Assembly (NCBI GenBank): GCA_026419775.2
Contig: JAOPGA020001067.1
Span: 1-50,682 of the forward strand
Length of the DNA: 50,682 nt
Source of the DNA: Acrasis kona
Lineage: Eukaryota; Heterolobosea; Eutetramitea; Acrasida; Acrasidae
Direction of reading: 5' to 3'
The notes under the pieces were generated by a model, which saw nothing but the letters and a program-made list of their open reading frames with translations, was not told the origin of the DNA and did no database searches. Positions 41,727 through 50,682 of the stretch are shown here, piece by piece (positions within the stretch are counted from its first letter, which is position 1; the number at the start of each line of letters is the position of its first letter). A program made the position numbers and the translations under genes.

Positions 41727-44700
41727 TTATATGTTCAGGTCCATAGAATTGTCCAAATCGATTGCCTCCTCTCTGTAGAACCTTTGGTTTTGTTTGTATG
41801 CTTCATCATTATCGGCATCCTTTGTAGCATCACTAAATTCATCGGACTTTTTGTTAGTGACGTCCTGCAGTGGTTCTTCATTTACGACAACACCTGTAGA
41901 GTTCAAATTGAACAGCGAGGCAAATGCGCTATTGAAGAACAACGACTCCAAGAATTGCACGATCATAGCAAGCAATACAACTTTAACAATAAATCCTATT
42001 GGATTATTAATAAAGATATCTTGAATCAGCGAGATGGCACAAGCTTTCAACCATTCATCACTTTCATCTCCAAATTTGATTCCATAGATGATTAAAAAGT
42101 ACATTGCAACAACTGCGTAGGTAATACACAAAAAGTAATTAAAAATGATAACCCATCTCGGGAATATAGTAGGTCCTTCTAGTCTTGATTTGAAAAATGC
42201 AACAATTTTTTGAGAAATGCTATTTGGCTCAGGTGGACGTGTTTCGATTGTCAATTTCTCCTCCATTTGTTTTGATTCCTCCAAATGGCTCTTATTTACA
42301 AGCATGATGGAGATCCACACCAATTGGACTGTGATTAATATACCAATAAAAACATTGATGATAATTAACCTGCTCATCCATATTGATTGTTGATCAACCA
42401 ATACAAAAGTTAAAACACAGAGAATTGACGACGCGATTATGGACAACACAATAAAAACACCACCAATCAGCAACGCTTTATTCGATGCCCTCCATCTAAT
42501 AAGTTCTCCTCTCATAAACTTTTTATATCTAATATAAAAGAATGCAACATACACGCCAATAAAGTATGCAGAAACCAACGTTCCACCAATCAAGAACATG
42601 AGCGCATCGGAAACGGATGCATATACAATGGGAATGATAAACAAAAGGGCAGTAACAAAACCAAAATACAACAAAGTAACGACCATGAACAAAACAAATC
42701 CTTGCCAAGTTAACTTCTTCAAGGTGCTATCACAATAAAAGATTGCTGAACTAGATACATCATCCAGTTTATCTAAAACACGAGTACCAATATTCTGTTG
42801 CTTGACCACCACAAAAGAAGGACTGCTAATAAACTCTGGCTGTTCAATCATTGGAGTAATCGACATCCTCCTAGGTGTCAAAGAAGCTTCATGATTCAAA
42901 GATCTTCTCCAATGTCTATCCGTCTTCATAAACAAGAAGGTAAAAATAACAATAAAAGGAACAATAACCAAACTACTGACAAAACCAGCAGCTAAAAACT
43001 GTGCTACATTTTTATTATTACTTTGATTAAAAGACATTGCATTACTAATCATCATTCCCAACAAACACAAATAAATCATTGTAATCTTTTCCACCATACC
43101 AAAACTACCAAATTTATTTTCAACAAAATATTTCAAATAAGTACAATATTCAACATATTTCGCAATGAATTTTCTAGCAGGACCAGGTGGTTTCGCCTGT
43201 TCGCTTGTTAAATATTTATTTCTTTTATTATCAATTCTACCAAACATTTTAAATTTCACAAATCTAACAACACTCGTTGCAACAATAATCAACAAGTAAA
43301 TAACAGTAATGACGCCCAACACGACTACAACGGTCATGTTATCTTTATTTAGTTCAGTAATACGACCCATATCTTGTAGAGATATGGTATTAAACCTTGG
43401 TAAAGTATCTTGTATGAAAACACTAAACTCTGTCAAATGACGAGTTGCACATGTGATTCCATGCTCGTCGTAACTCATGGTCATGACACCTTGTGTCTCC
43501 CACGCGTTACTTGTGCGATTGAAGAATCTACAGACTGGTCTTTTACCTGGTAGAGAATCATTTTTTTGAAGCATTGAGTAATTGTACATTGGAGATGCGC
43601 TGAATGTGATTGAAATTGGATTCAATAAAGAATTCACATTCAATGTTTTATTCTCATCTTTGATTTCGAATCTAATGGTACTGGTTACACGAGTGCCGTT
43701 GATGAAATCGAATGTAGAAATGAGTGAATTGACCACAGATAACGTACAATCATCATCGTCATGGTTCATCAATGGTGATGATTGATTGGTTTCGAATGAC
43801 TTTGGCAATGTGATGCTCCATTGGTTGTGATCGTCATTAGTCAATGTGAAATTCTTTAAATTATTGATTGAATTTTTATAGCCACTTATGGTGAATAACT
43901 TGGATCGAGTCACTACCTCAACATTGGTGGTTGTAATTTGCTTGGTGATTACATTTTCCAATTGGTATAATTGATCAATCACATTCGTCGTGAGCGATTG
44001 ATTATGACTCATGATACTGGCCATGGCTACATTCGATAATAGGAATGTCATTTGCATCATTGAATCTTGATTGAATTTGGAATTGGAATTAATCAACTTC
44101 GAAAAGAAGTTCAATACCATGGATTGACTCTTTTGTGAAATCTCACTCGGTATTTTTGTAATCTCCGAGGAGATTTTTAAATGGTCAACCATGTCTGTCA
44201 ATGATGATTGATTATAGTTAGAAATGTACGTCAACATTTGTTCACGTAATTGAATGGACTCTGAAATGGATGTAGAATTGAAATCACAATGTGGTCCAGA
44301 ATATCCATCTTGACAAATGCATGTATTCAACAATGGGTCACAAAATCCTCTGCCCGAACATGAAGATTGATCACCATTACATTCAATTACCCCGTCTGAT
44401 TGTAACTGTTGACGATTGAGCAACGTGATGGTTGAGTTCATGTATTGTGTGATTGCATCGGGAGGTAATGTGGAAAGAATATTTTGAAAACTTTGAATGG
44501 TATTTCCGGGTGATACGATAATTTGTTTGGTGTGTTCGATTCCATTAACGATTACAAAAGTGATTAATGTGGAATTGGATTGAACATTCATGATTGGTAA
44601 TGTGGTGTTGAATGAATTAATTGTCCATGTGGTCATGATTGATTTGGATCCATTGTTGTCGTAGTAACCATATGAATATAATGTATTGTTGCTGTCGGGA

Positions 44701-46741
44701 GTGCATGAAATGTAAAATGTGGTTTGGAGGGATATCACGTAAGATGGGTGGAATGTACATGTAATGTTGTCGACGGGTGGTGATGGGATGGAGGTGGGGT
44801 TGGATGATGTTTGCGTTGGTGTGGTGGTGGGTGTGAAAGCAATAGTGGGTGTTGGTATTGTGGTTGGTGCAGGCGTTGGTGTAAGTGGTTGGATGGTGGG
44901 TGTTGATGTTTGACTGGATGTGAATGGAGTTGTTGAGGGTGTTAGACTAGGAGTGAGAGTTTGAGTGGTGGTTGGAATCAATGTTACTGTTTGGCTTGGT
45001 GTTTCAGTAGTGGATGTTGGAGTAGATGTTAATGTTTGGGTTAAAGTGGGTGTAGGTGTAGGAGATGATATAAATGTTGGCGTCAGTGTTGGTGTAGTCG
45101 TTGGTGTTTGAGTTGATGTAGGTGTTGGTGTGGGTGTTGGAGTTGATGTAGGTGTAGGTGTTTGACTAGGTGTGAATGTAGTTGTTGAGGGTGTTAAGCT
45201 AGGAGTGGGAGTTAAAGTTGGGCTGATTGTAGGTGTTACTGTAGATGTTGGTGTTCGGGTACTAGTTGATGTAGGTGTGGGTGTAGATGAGAGATTTTGA
45301 CTGGTAGGCGTCGGTGTTGGCGTCGGTGTTATGGTTCGTGTCTGTGAAGGCGTTGGTGTTGGCGTGGGTGTTGGCGTCGGTGTAGCGGTTAAAGTTGGGA
45401 TTCGACTGCCACTAGGTGACTGGTCATAAACTATAGCATAAATTTGGTATATACCAGCACAAAATAGTGTTACATTGCCGTTATCAATTATTGTATTATT
45501 TAAAGTAGTAGGCACGTAAAATTTATCAGCTGAGTATGCATTGAGTCCTGGATCATTATATCCAAACACGTATATTTTTCTTGTGGTCCTAACTGCAGTG
45601 TAATAATAACCTCCAGCAATGGAGAGTATATTCTCGTTATTAAAGTAAGAAAGCGGTATAGAATAGGGACTTTGAACTAGCGCAGGAGGTGAGGCACCTG
45701 CGGCAATTTGTCCGTTTGAACTTGCTCCCCACGCAAATAAACTACCATCGCTTGTAAGCGCCAAGCTATGATATACACCGCAGTCAATATCTATGATAGT
45801 CTTGCCTAAAAATACGGAGAATCTTGCAGTCAAGTTCACAGGAGTAGACGATGATGAACCAACCTTTCATTGTAAGATATAAGAGTTTGAGTCAACTTAC
45901 TTGCGCGTATGTGTTATCACCCCATCCCCATAGAATTCCCAGACTATCCAACGCTAGTGTATGATAACCGCCTGCACTGATTTTGTTGAATGTAAATAGT
46001 GCAGCCAATCCTCCGACCCACGCTGGCTTCAGTACGTCATTAGCATTACCTCCTGATCCAAGTTGTGCTTTATCGTTTGCTCCCCAAGTAACTAATTCTC
46101 CTGTTATCAAAATTGCTACTGTGTGTGTGAATCCTGAGTCAACTGCTATAACTTTTCTAGATGCGACCGTAAAACCACCGGTCCATGAGACAGCTACAGG
46201 TGCTCTTCTATGAGTAGTCGTTCCATCTCCAAGTTCTCCGTTCGAATTAAATCCCCATGAAAATATTTGATTATCTGTTGTTAATACAAATGTCGAATGT
46301 AGCTTTGTAACAACTTTAGAAACTATCAGCCCGTTTAATACGCCTGTTTGTACTACAGGCGTGGGTACTAATCTATTTGGTACACTTGCAGATGTTTGGT
46401 CTATACCAAGCTGTCCGTAGTCGTTGCTTCCAGATGTGTATAGTTTGTTGTCTTTCGTAAGTATGACTACATGCCAATTTCCTGCAGAAATGGACGCAAC
46501 CAGCGAAGCATCAAATATACATTGAACTGCTATTGGTTGCTTCATCACCGACATGTTATTCATGAGCTGACCTTAAAGTGTTAAAGCTTGACACAAAGTA
46601 TAAACTACCATAATTATTTGCTCCCCATCCTAAAAAGGTTTGGCAACAAACAGGCCCTAATAATTGTTAGCTGAGTAAAGCTTTAAAGTTTTAACTCGTA
46701 CATAGTAGAAAGAGGAGGAGAAATATGATAACGTCTTTCAT
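41727..46741 (-). CDS. RCC1-stalk-EGF-GPS-polycystin-like receptor (1631 aa)
   Basis: CDS complement(join(41727..45863,45901..46571,46609..46656,46702..46741)), introns 37, 37 and 45 nt. Order: signal peptide ([18 protein letters not shown]); RCC1-type repeats to about residue 400 ([80 protein letters not shown]); a Thr/Pro stalk (about 407-618); one EGF-like module (about 747-781, [20 protein letters not shown]); a GAIN-like region ending in a GPS (about 1030-1070, [14 protein letters not shown]); then about nine membrane segments. [19 protein letters not shown] resembles polycystin-1 TM2, but no PLAT domain is seen after TM1. The tail is acidic. RCC1 repeats outside the cell suggest a beta-propeller ligand domain. 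Ligand and coupling are unknown. Confidence 0.88.
44770..45405 (-). repeat. Low-complexity Thr/Pro-coding repeat (receptor stalk)
   Basis: Short, imperfect GGTGTN-type repeats on the plus strand encode alternating Thr-Pro with Ser/Leu interruptions ([26 protein letters not shown]) on the minus strand. This is the extended, probably O-glycosylated stalk of the receptor. Such tracts change length easily between strains. Confidence 0.85.
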
Positions 46742-46753
46742 CGTGTGGTTTTT

Positions 46754-46772
46754 TTAGGGATATTATCCCTAA
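46754..46772. promoter_or_regulatory. 19-bp palindrome upstream of receptor start
   Basis: TTAGGGATA-T-TATCCCTAA, perfect 9-bp arms around one base, beginning 13 bp upstream of the receptor ATG (46741, minus). It could be a regulator-binding site or a leader hairpin. The 184 bp beyond it to 46956 show nothing else. Confidence 0.4.
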
Positions 46773-46956
46773 GAATCTTTTTTTATATTCCGTTTATCAT
46801 TATATATATCTTCCGATAAAATTAACAACTTTGTATAAAACTGCGGATAAAGTCCTTAATAAAACATAAAGCGGAGGAGGTTACGATATTGATTTTTTGA
46901 TAATATGCTGCAACATCAAGATGAAAAAAATGGGAATGAAATTTTTTTATTGCTAA

Positions 46957-48090
46957 TTACAACATTGCTGCAGCGGCGGCGGCTATAACTGTGGCTCCTG
47001 CAACAACAGTTGCAGCTCCAGATGTTCTTGAATTGTCATCTCCACTTTCGTTTTGACCTGGTGCTTTAGTTGTTGTGGTACCAGGAGTTTTTGTTGTTTG
47101 TACACTAGTTGGGGCGGAGGTTGTTGGTGCCTTGGTTGTGGTAGCTTGGACTGGTGGGGAAGTTGTAGTAGGTGCACTTGTAGTTGGGTTAGCACCTGGA
47201 GCATTGGTTGTTGGGCACACCTTACAAGTTGGGCAGTTGCTTCCATTACGCCTTTGTTTGGCTGGTGAGGCATTATTATCTCCAGACAAATTAGCATCAA
47301 CAGTTCCGCATGGGCATGATGGACATGTTGAAGGAGCTGATGTTGTGGTAGCTTGAACTGGTGGAGAAGTTGTGGTTGGTGCGCTTGTGGTTGGGCAAGA
47401 TTTGCAGACTGGGCAGCTATCTCCCGTTCTCCTTTTACTTGGTGAGGCGTTGTTATCTCCCGATAGATTGGTGTCAACAGTTCCACAAGGGCAAGGTGGG
47501 CAGGTTGATGATGATGCATCTTGATATGTGACCTTTAAGTATGAAGCACGGCTATCGGCTTCTCTGGCTGGCACAGTTACAGATGCTCCGGTACCTCCTG
47601 CTGGGTTCCATCCAATGTTGAAGAATTCTTTCTTGGAAGCAACTGCATCCTTGACTAGGAGTGTAACATCAAAGTTGGATGTCTTTTCGTTGTTCAAATA
47701 AATAGTTGTGATTTCAGAACCAAAATCTGGGAACTTGCTGATGTCTGTTGTTGGTGTCTCAGAAAAGTCTGTTGCGTTGAAGAATTGGACATTGGGGTTC
47801 TTTGAGTTATCGTTGGGGGAAACTCTTTGGGGTGGTTCGTTTGAGAGCACTTTCACGTACAACTTAGCGTCTGTGATTTGCTTTCCAAAGAGTGAAGTGA
47901 GTCCGTACGCTGTGAATAAAAATGATGGGTTGCTAGCAGAGCAGCATGAAATGGAGTATTTGTCTTTGTTGTGGTAAGTAGCGGGTCCTCCGTTGGCTGG
48001 ATTAGTTAGCAGATCCTTTGTGACGAGAATCTCAACTGATGCAGCGAGTGCAATTGTTGCTAAGGCGCATAGAGCAATGATTGTTTTCAT
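46957..48090 (-). CDS. GPI-type surface protein with two Cys-rich/Thr-rich repeats
   Basis: 377 aa. A signal peptide (1-17) is followed by a beta-rich N-terminal domain (about 18-190, ending RASYLKVTYQD) resembling DNRLRE/CBM96-like secreted domains. Two tandem modules follow, 197-255 and 256-322: CPxCPCGTVDxNLSGDNNAS, a basic segment, CPxCKxCPTT, then a Thr/Ala/Pro linker. A Thr/Pro stalk and a small-residue hydrophobic end (SGAATVVAGATVIAAAAAAML) preceded by SGDD form a good GPI-attachment signal. Likely a cell-wall or surface adhesin; ligand unknown. No intron. Confidence 0.8.
   Translation of the reverse strand: MKTIIALCALATIALAASVEILVTKDLLTNPANGGPATYHNKDKYSISCCSASNPSFLFTAYGLTSLFGKQITDAKLYVKVLSNEPPQRVSPNDNSKNPNVQFFNATDFSETPTTDISKFPDFGSEITTIYLNNEKTSNFDVTLLVKDAVASKKEFFNIGWNPAGGTGASVTVPAREADSRASYLKVTYQDASSSTCPPCPCGTVDTNLSGDNNASPSKRRTGDSCPVCKSCPTTSAPTTTSPPVQATTTSAPSTCPSCPCGTVDANLSGDNNASPAKQRRNGSNCPTCKVCPTTNAPGANPTTSAPTTTSPPVQATTTKAPTTSAPTSVQTTKTPGTTTTKAPGQNESGDDNSRTSGAATVVAGATVIAAAAAAML
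47125..47502 (-). repeat. Two tandem coding repeats of about 180-200 bp
   Basis: 47326-47502 and 47125-47325 encode the two Cys-rich modules of the surface protein. They share TVDxNLSGDNNASP, the CPxCKxCPTT block and SPPVQATTT; the second copy has an 8-residue addition (NAPGANPT). An internal duplication. Confidence 0.85.
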
Positions 48091-48566
48091 TTGTTATAAT
48101 ATTTGTGCAGCGTGGAAAGCGGAAATTCGCTTAAATCTTGTCGTATAATATTAATAGAACAAAGTAGCCTTATCAAGACAACGAAAAGACTCTTCATTAG
48201 GCGAAATACTCATTGTAAAGCCTTTTTTACCATTTATAAAAAACGAACTTTTTTCGCCTTGATTATTTATTAAAAATATTGTACAATACTTGAACGGTAA
48301 ATATTGGTATTTTTTTACTCGAGTTCGGAGGGAGAAAGAACTTTTTTACGAGGGCCTTGCGGCCAAGGGCTTTATATAGACGAACGTGATTTTAATTTGT
48401 TTACAATCCAAGCTTATTTCACTGCTGGCAAAATGAGCTCAAAGTCTTTCTCACCTTGGCCGCAAAATTCCGCAGACGTCGGTTGAGTTCCATAGGNCTC
48501 CACAGTGAAAATAAGCTTGGATTGTAAACTACTTTCAACACAAATAAAAAATGTATTTTATTCTTA
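48091..48566. other. Intergenic with interleaved inverted repeats and one N
   Basis: 476 bp between the surface-protein start and the oxidoreductase stop. The first 200 bp are AT-rich promoter-like sequence. Between 48357 and 48529 lie two pairs of inverted repeats in the order A-B-A'-B' (listed separately). The base at 48497 is N. The 60-codon plus frame 48304-48486 has no recognised content. Confidence 0.6.
48357..48529. repeat. Interleaved inverted repeats A-B-A'-B'
   Basis: A = TTGCGGCCAAGG (48357-48368) pairs with A' = CCTTGGCCGCAA (48454-48465), 12 of 12. B (48399-48424, 26 nt, core ATCCAAGCTTATTTCACTG) pairs with B' (48503-48529, 27 nt) with a single extra A. The pairs interlock instead of nesting, so an RNA could not form both as simple hairpins; a pseudoknot or alternative folds would be needed. 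A fold-back insertion, or a chimeric assembly around the N at 48497, would also give inverted copies. Confidence 0.7.
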
Positions 48567-49995
48567 TCAAACACAATTGATGACTTGTCCTTTTAAACGA
48601 GATTCCTCTGCTTGGAACACTAGTTTATGAGTCTTTAATGACTCCTTTGCATCGCTAAGTAACTGGGATGGATCATTCTCTGCCACAGCTTTCACAAATT
48701 TATTCATCAAGAACCAGTCAGCATATCCATGACCTTTCAATTCAGTCTCCAATGGTTTTTCCATAACATTGTTCCATTGTTCAATGCAATCAATCTCTCT
48801 GCTTGTTCTTGTTACAAAGTCAAAATATTTTATTTTATGTTCTCCTTGTAAAATTTCAAGTTGACCTTTCGATCCAAAAATCAGAGATCTCCTCTCGCAG
48901 ATTTCCTTTGTGTAGGCTATCATTGTAAAGGAACACGTGGAGCCATCAGAGAACTCCAAGTTAACAACTTGATTATCAACAACATCATTATCACATTTAT
49001 AGGCACACCGACCATATGGTCCCTCTTCAAGTGCTTTGGTTACATTTTCAATATCCGGTAAAGACCCATCACTCACAATCACATTTACAGGCCAAGCCGT
49101 ATGACCAGACTTGACCAAAGGCTCCAAATATATTTTTTTGGCACTGTAAGCACAATTATTTTCAACATGCGCAGGACACGTAACACATCTATCAGTAGAG
49201 TCTTTAGGTGCATTCTCTCTTCTCAAGTGTTTGAGCGATCCAAAAGAACTAATTTTATTACATGAAAGATCTTTGTCACCCATTACATAGCAAATCCAAT
49301 CCACATCATGACATGACTTTGTTAGCAACATGAACGAACTTTCATCCTTTCTCCTCCAATTTCCCCTTACGTAACTATGTGCGTAATGAAAGTTACCGAC
49401 GGGCTCTAAATGTTGTAAATTTATGACTTCTCCGATAACACCCGAGTTGACCAATTCCTTTGTGAGTTGCGTTATGTAACTGTATCGCATGACGTGACAG
49501 ACGCAAAGCATCACCTTGTTACGTTCGGCTGCCTCCACTATTTGCTCACATTCTTCCAATGTAGGGGCCAACGGCTTCTCTAAAAGCATGTGATATTTTT
49601 GTTCGGCGAATGCCGTGGCGCATTCTAAATGAAAGCGATCTTGTACACATATAACTACTGCGTCGGCGTCAATACGAGATTTTTTGATATGTTCAATCGT
49701 CCTTCTCCAATCATTGAACACAAATTCTGGTTTGATGCTATACTCTTTCGCCACTCTTTGACGGACTAAATCTCTTGGCTCTACAATCGCGACAAGTTCT
49801 GCTTGATTAGGGTTTTCTCTTCAAATGTTAGTGCCTGGCGAGTCAAGAATTTAATTACTTGATGTATTTGCTATACACTGTTCCTCTGTTTCCCATACCG
49901 ATAACTATCAGCTTTATCTTCCTTATTGGTGTGGTTAGCTGCTGTTTGTATGTGTTGGCTACGTCAAGGAGCACTTGATCTATCTGTTCAATCAT
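48567..49995 (-). CDS. Gfo/Idh/MocA-family NAD(P)-dependent oxidoreductase
   Basis: CDS complement(join(48567..49818,49859..49995)), 462 aa. Exon 1 supplies the Rossmann start (KIKLIVIGMGNRGTVYSKYI, GxGxRG type); the 40-nt intron with a CACTAAC branch site joins it to ENPNQAELVAIVEPRDLVRQ. Further: ADAVVICVQDRFHLECATAF, the family motif LLEKPLAPTLEECEQIVEAA (Glu-Lys-Pro), and SCHDVDWICYVMG with the His-Asp pair usual in the substrate site. A Cys cluster (RCVTCPAHVENNCAY, then RCAYKCDN) as in bacterial relatives may bind metal. Substrate probably a sugar or inositol; not determinable. The family is mainly bacterial, but the intron shows it is a settled nuclear gene. Confidence 0.9.
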
Positions 49996-50011
49996 TTTGT
50001 AAATTTATTGA

Positions 50012-50230
50012 CTAGTCAGTTGACCGATAAGATTCAGATCTGAGTCTGACAGGTTGCTCAACCGAAATTGTGTTACCTCGGTTGTGAATCTGAAATTCTT
50101 CAGAATAAACACCAAGCCTGTGCTTCTTCTCGTAGGAGCATAGACAGTTCTTGACGTGAGGGTACACAATAACGCTATCCAAATATTCATTGCATAACGG
50201 GCATATCGTACTACCTAGTAGTGAACTCAG
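50012..50230 (-). CDS. Possible small zinc-finger protein, start uncertain
   Basis: The frame reads TICPLCNEYLDSVIVYPH then VKNC, a C-x2-C-x11-H-x3-C finger of the UBZ4/Rad18 spacing, then a basic/polar tail ending at 50012, 16 bp before the oxidoreductase start. Upstream it remains open to an ATG at 50296, but that part overlaps a more convincing plus-strand frame. A spliced start is possible. Either this or the opposite frame is real in 50156-50230. Confidence 0.3.
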   Translation of the reverse strand: MSSLLGSTICPLCNEYLDSVIVYPHVKNCLCSYEKKHRLGVYSEEFQIHNRGNTISVEQPVRLRSESYRSTD

Positions 50231-50682
50231 AGAGCGTGCGGAAGGAATTGAAAAACCATTGGAAATTAGAGGTACAAAAACAACAAATAATTTCATTCCG
50301 AAAAGCCTTAACTCTCGGAATCCAAGTTCCTGCCGAGTTCTTCAGTCCGTCGTTGACAATCGCATTTTACTTAAGGGAATTCATTTCGATATTAACGGAC
50401 CAAGGAATATCGGATTATCTGACCAAACTAACGTGCGAGATGTATTTTCCACTTATGTTGGTTCACCCAAATTGAAAAAGCTAACCTGTGGCGGCAGTAT
50501 TTTTGGTTTGATTTTTAAAAAGAAGAAGACATTTTATTTGGTAGTTACATGTAAAGACGGCGATCCTGTTCGCCTCACCTTAAAACCTTCACCTTACTTT
50601 TTAGGGGACGAGGTGTTTCCTATGGTCGAGGACTGGGGCGAGGAAAACTTTGTCATTTTTAAGGTGGGGAGTTTTCAACCTT
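50156..50682 (+). CDS. Open frame leaving right edge, unknown protein (partial)
   Basis: An uninterrupted plus frame from 50156 to the window end, reading for example KGIHFDINGPRNIGLSDQ, KLTCGGSIFGLIF, VVTCKDGDPVRLTLKPSP and VEDWGEENFVIFKVG. Composition and balance look coding, and the opposite strand is full of stops from 50300 on. No domain recognised. There is no ATG on the plus strand between 49996 and the frame, nor early in it, so the 5' end is unclear: a non-ATG start, a missed base, or a truncated copy. The 3' end is outside. Confidence 0.45.

Noticed and set aside
44770-45405. Microsatellite or satellite DNA
   Set aside because: It stays in frame inside a long coding exon and encodes a Thr/Pro stalk.
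46754-46772. Telomere-like TTAGGG
   Set aside because: Single copies within a palindrome, not a tandem array.
47053-47356. Plus-strand Cys/Trp-rich or Val-rich frames
   Set aside because: Antisense of the Thr/Pro/Cys repeats of the surface protein; composition is a by-product of the repeat.
1-50682. rRNA, tRNA, CRISPR, LTR or viral elements, LINE/SINE, DNA transposons
   Set aside because: None recognised on either strand by reading; no transposase, reverse transcriptase, capsid or terminal-repeat signature.

Overview
The window is nuclear DNA from a unicellular eukaryote that uses the standard stop codons (TAA, TAG and TGA all end genes). Gene spacing is tight, often 30-170 bp, with about 31 protein genes in 50.7 kb. 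Introns are very short: 27 can be placed, all GT-AG and 36-45 nt long, many with a TACTAAC/CTAAC-like branch site. The content is a mobile, secreting, amoeboid cell with centrioles or flagella: ARPC1 of the Arp2/3 complex, a RhoGAP, an Sfi1/CCDC191-like protein, an IQ protein, and RCC1/GAIN-GPS and Cys-rich Thr/Pro surface proteins. A heterolobosean (Naegleria/Acrasis relatives) is the best guess. This is inference from style and content, not a match.

Layout. 1-10.3 kb, all minus: SWIM zinc-finger protein (runs off the left edge), multipass membrane protein, TBP, ER Hsp90 (GRP94), lipin-type phosphatidate phosphatase, a UDG-superfamily protein and a secreted/TM protein. 10.5-15.4 kb: Sfi1-like coiled coil, a PB1-UBA protein resembling a minimal autophagy receptor, and a putative myristoylated Zn protein. 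15.4-19 kb: phospholipase B-like gene, divergent from a nine-exon divergent TCP-1 chaperonin. 19-29 kb, all plus: ARPC1, an LSH/HELLS remodeller, an unknown protein, a decayed LRR gene, a GAF-HisKA protein, an IQ protein, and a chromodomain fused to an MBD4-like DNA glycosylase. 29-36 kb: degenerate Clp-type AAA+ protein, kexin-like protease, CRT-like transporter, RhoGAP, LITAF-domain protein. 36-50.7 kb: N-glycosylated surface protein, GST, secreted glycosidase-like protein, a 1631-residue RCC1-stalk-EGF-GPS-polycystin-like receptor, a GPI-type surface protein, a region of interleaved inverted repeats, a Gfo/Idh/MocA oxidoreductase, and an open frame leaving the right edge.

Functional links are loose, as expected for eukaryotic gene order. 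LSH/HELLS, the UDG-like protein and the chromo-MBD4 protein all suggest DNA base modification and repair tied to chromatin. GRP94, kexin, CRT-like, LITAF, PLBD and the surface proteins fit an active secretory/endolysosomal system.

Sequence quality: four conserved host genes (SWIM, PLBD, HELLS, RhoGAP) each switch frame at one point without a usable intron, and one base is N (48497). Residual indel errors are the simplest explanation. No rRNA, tRNA, CRISPR array, intact transposon or viral element was recognised.
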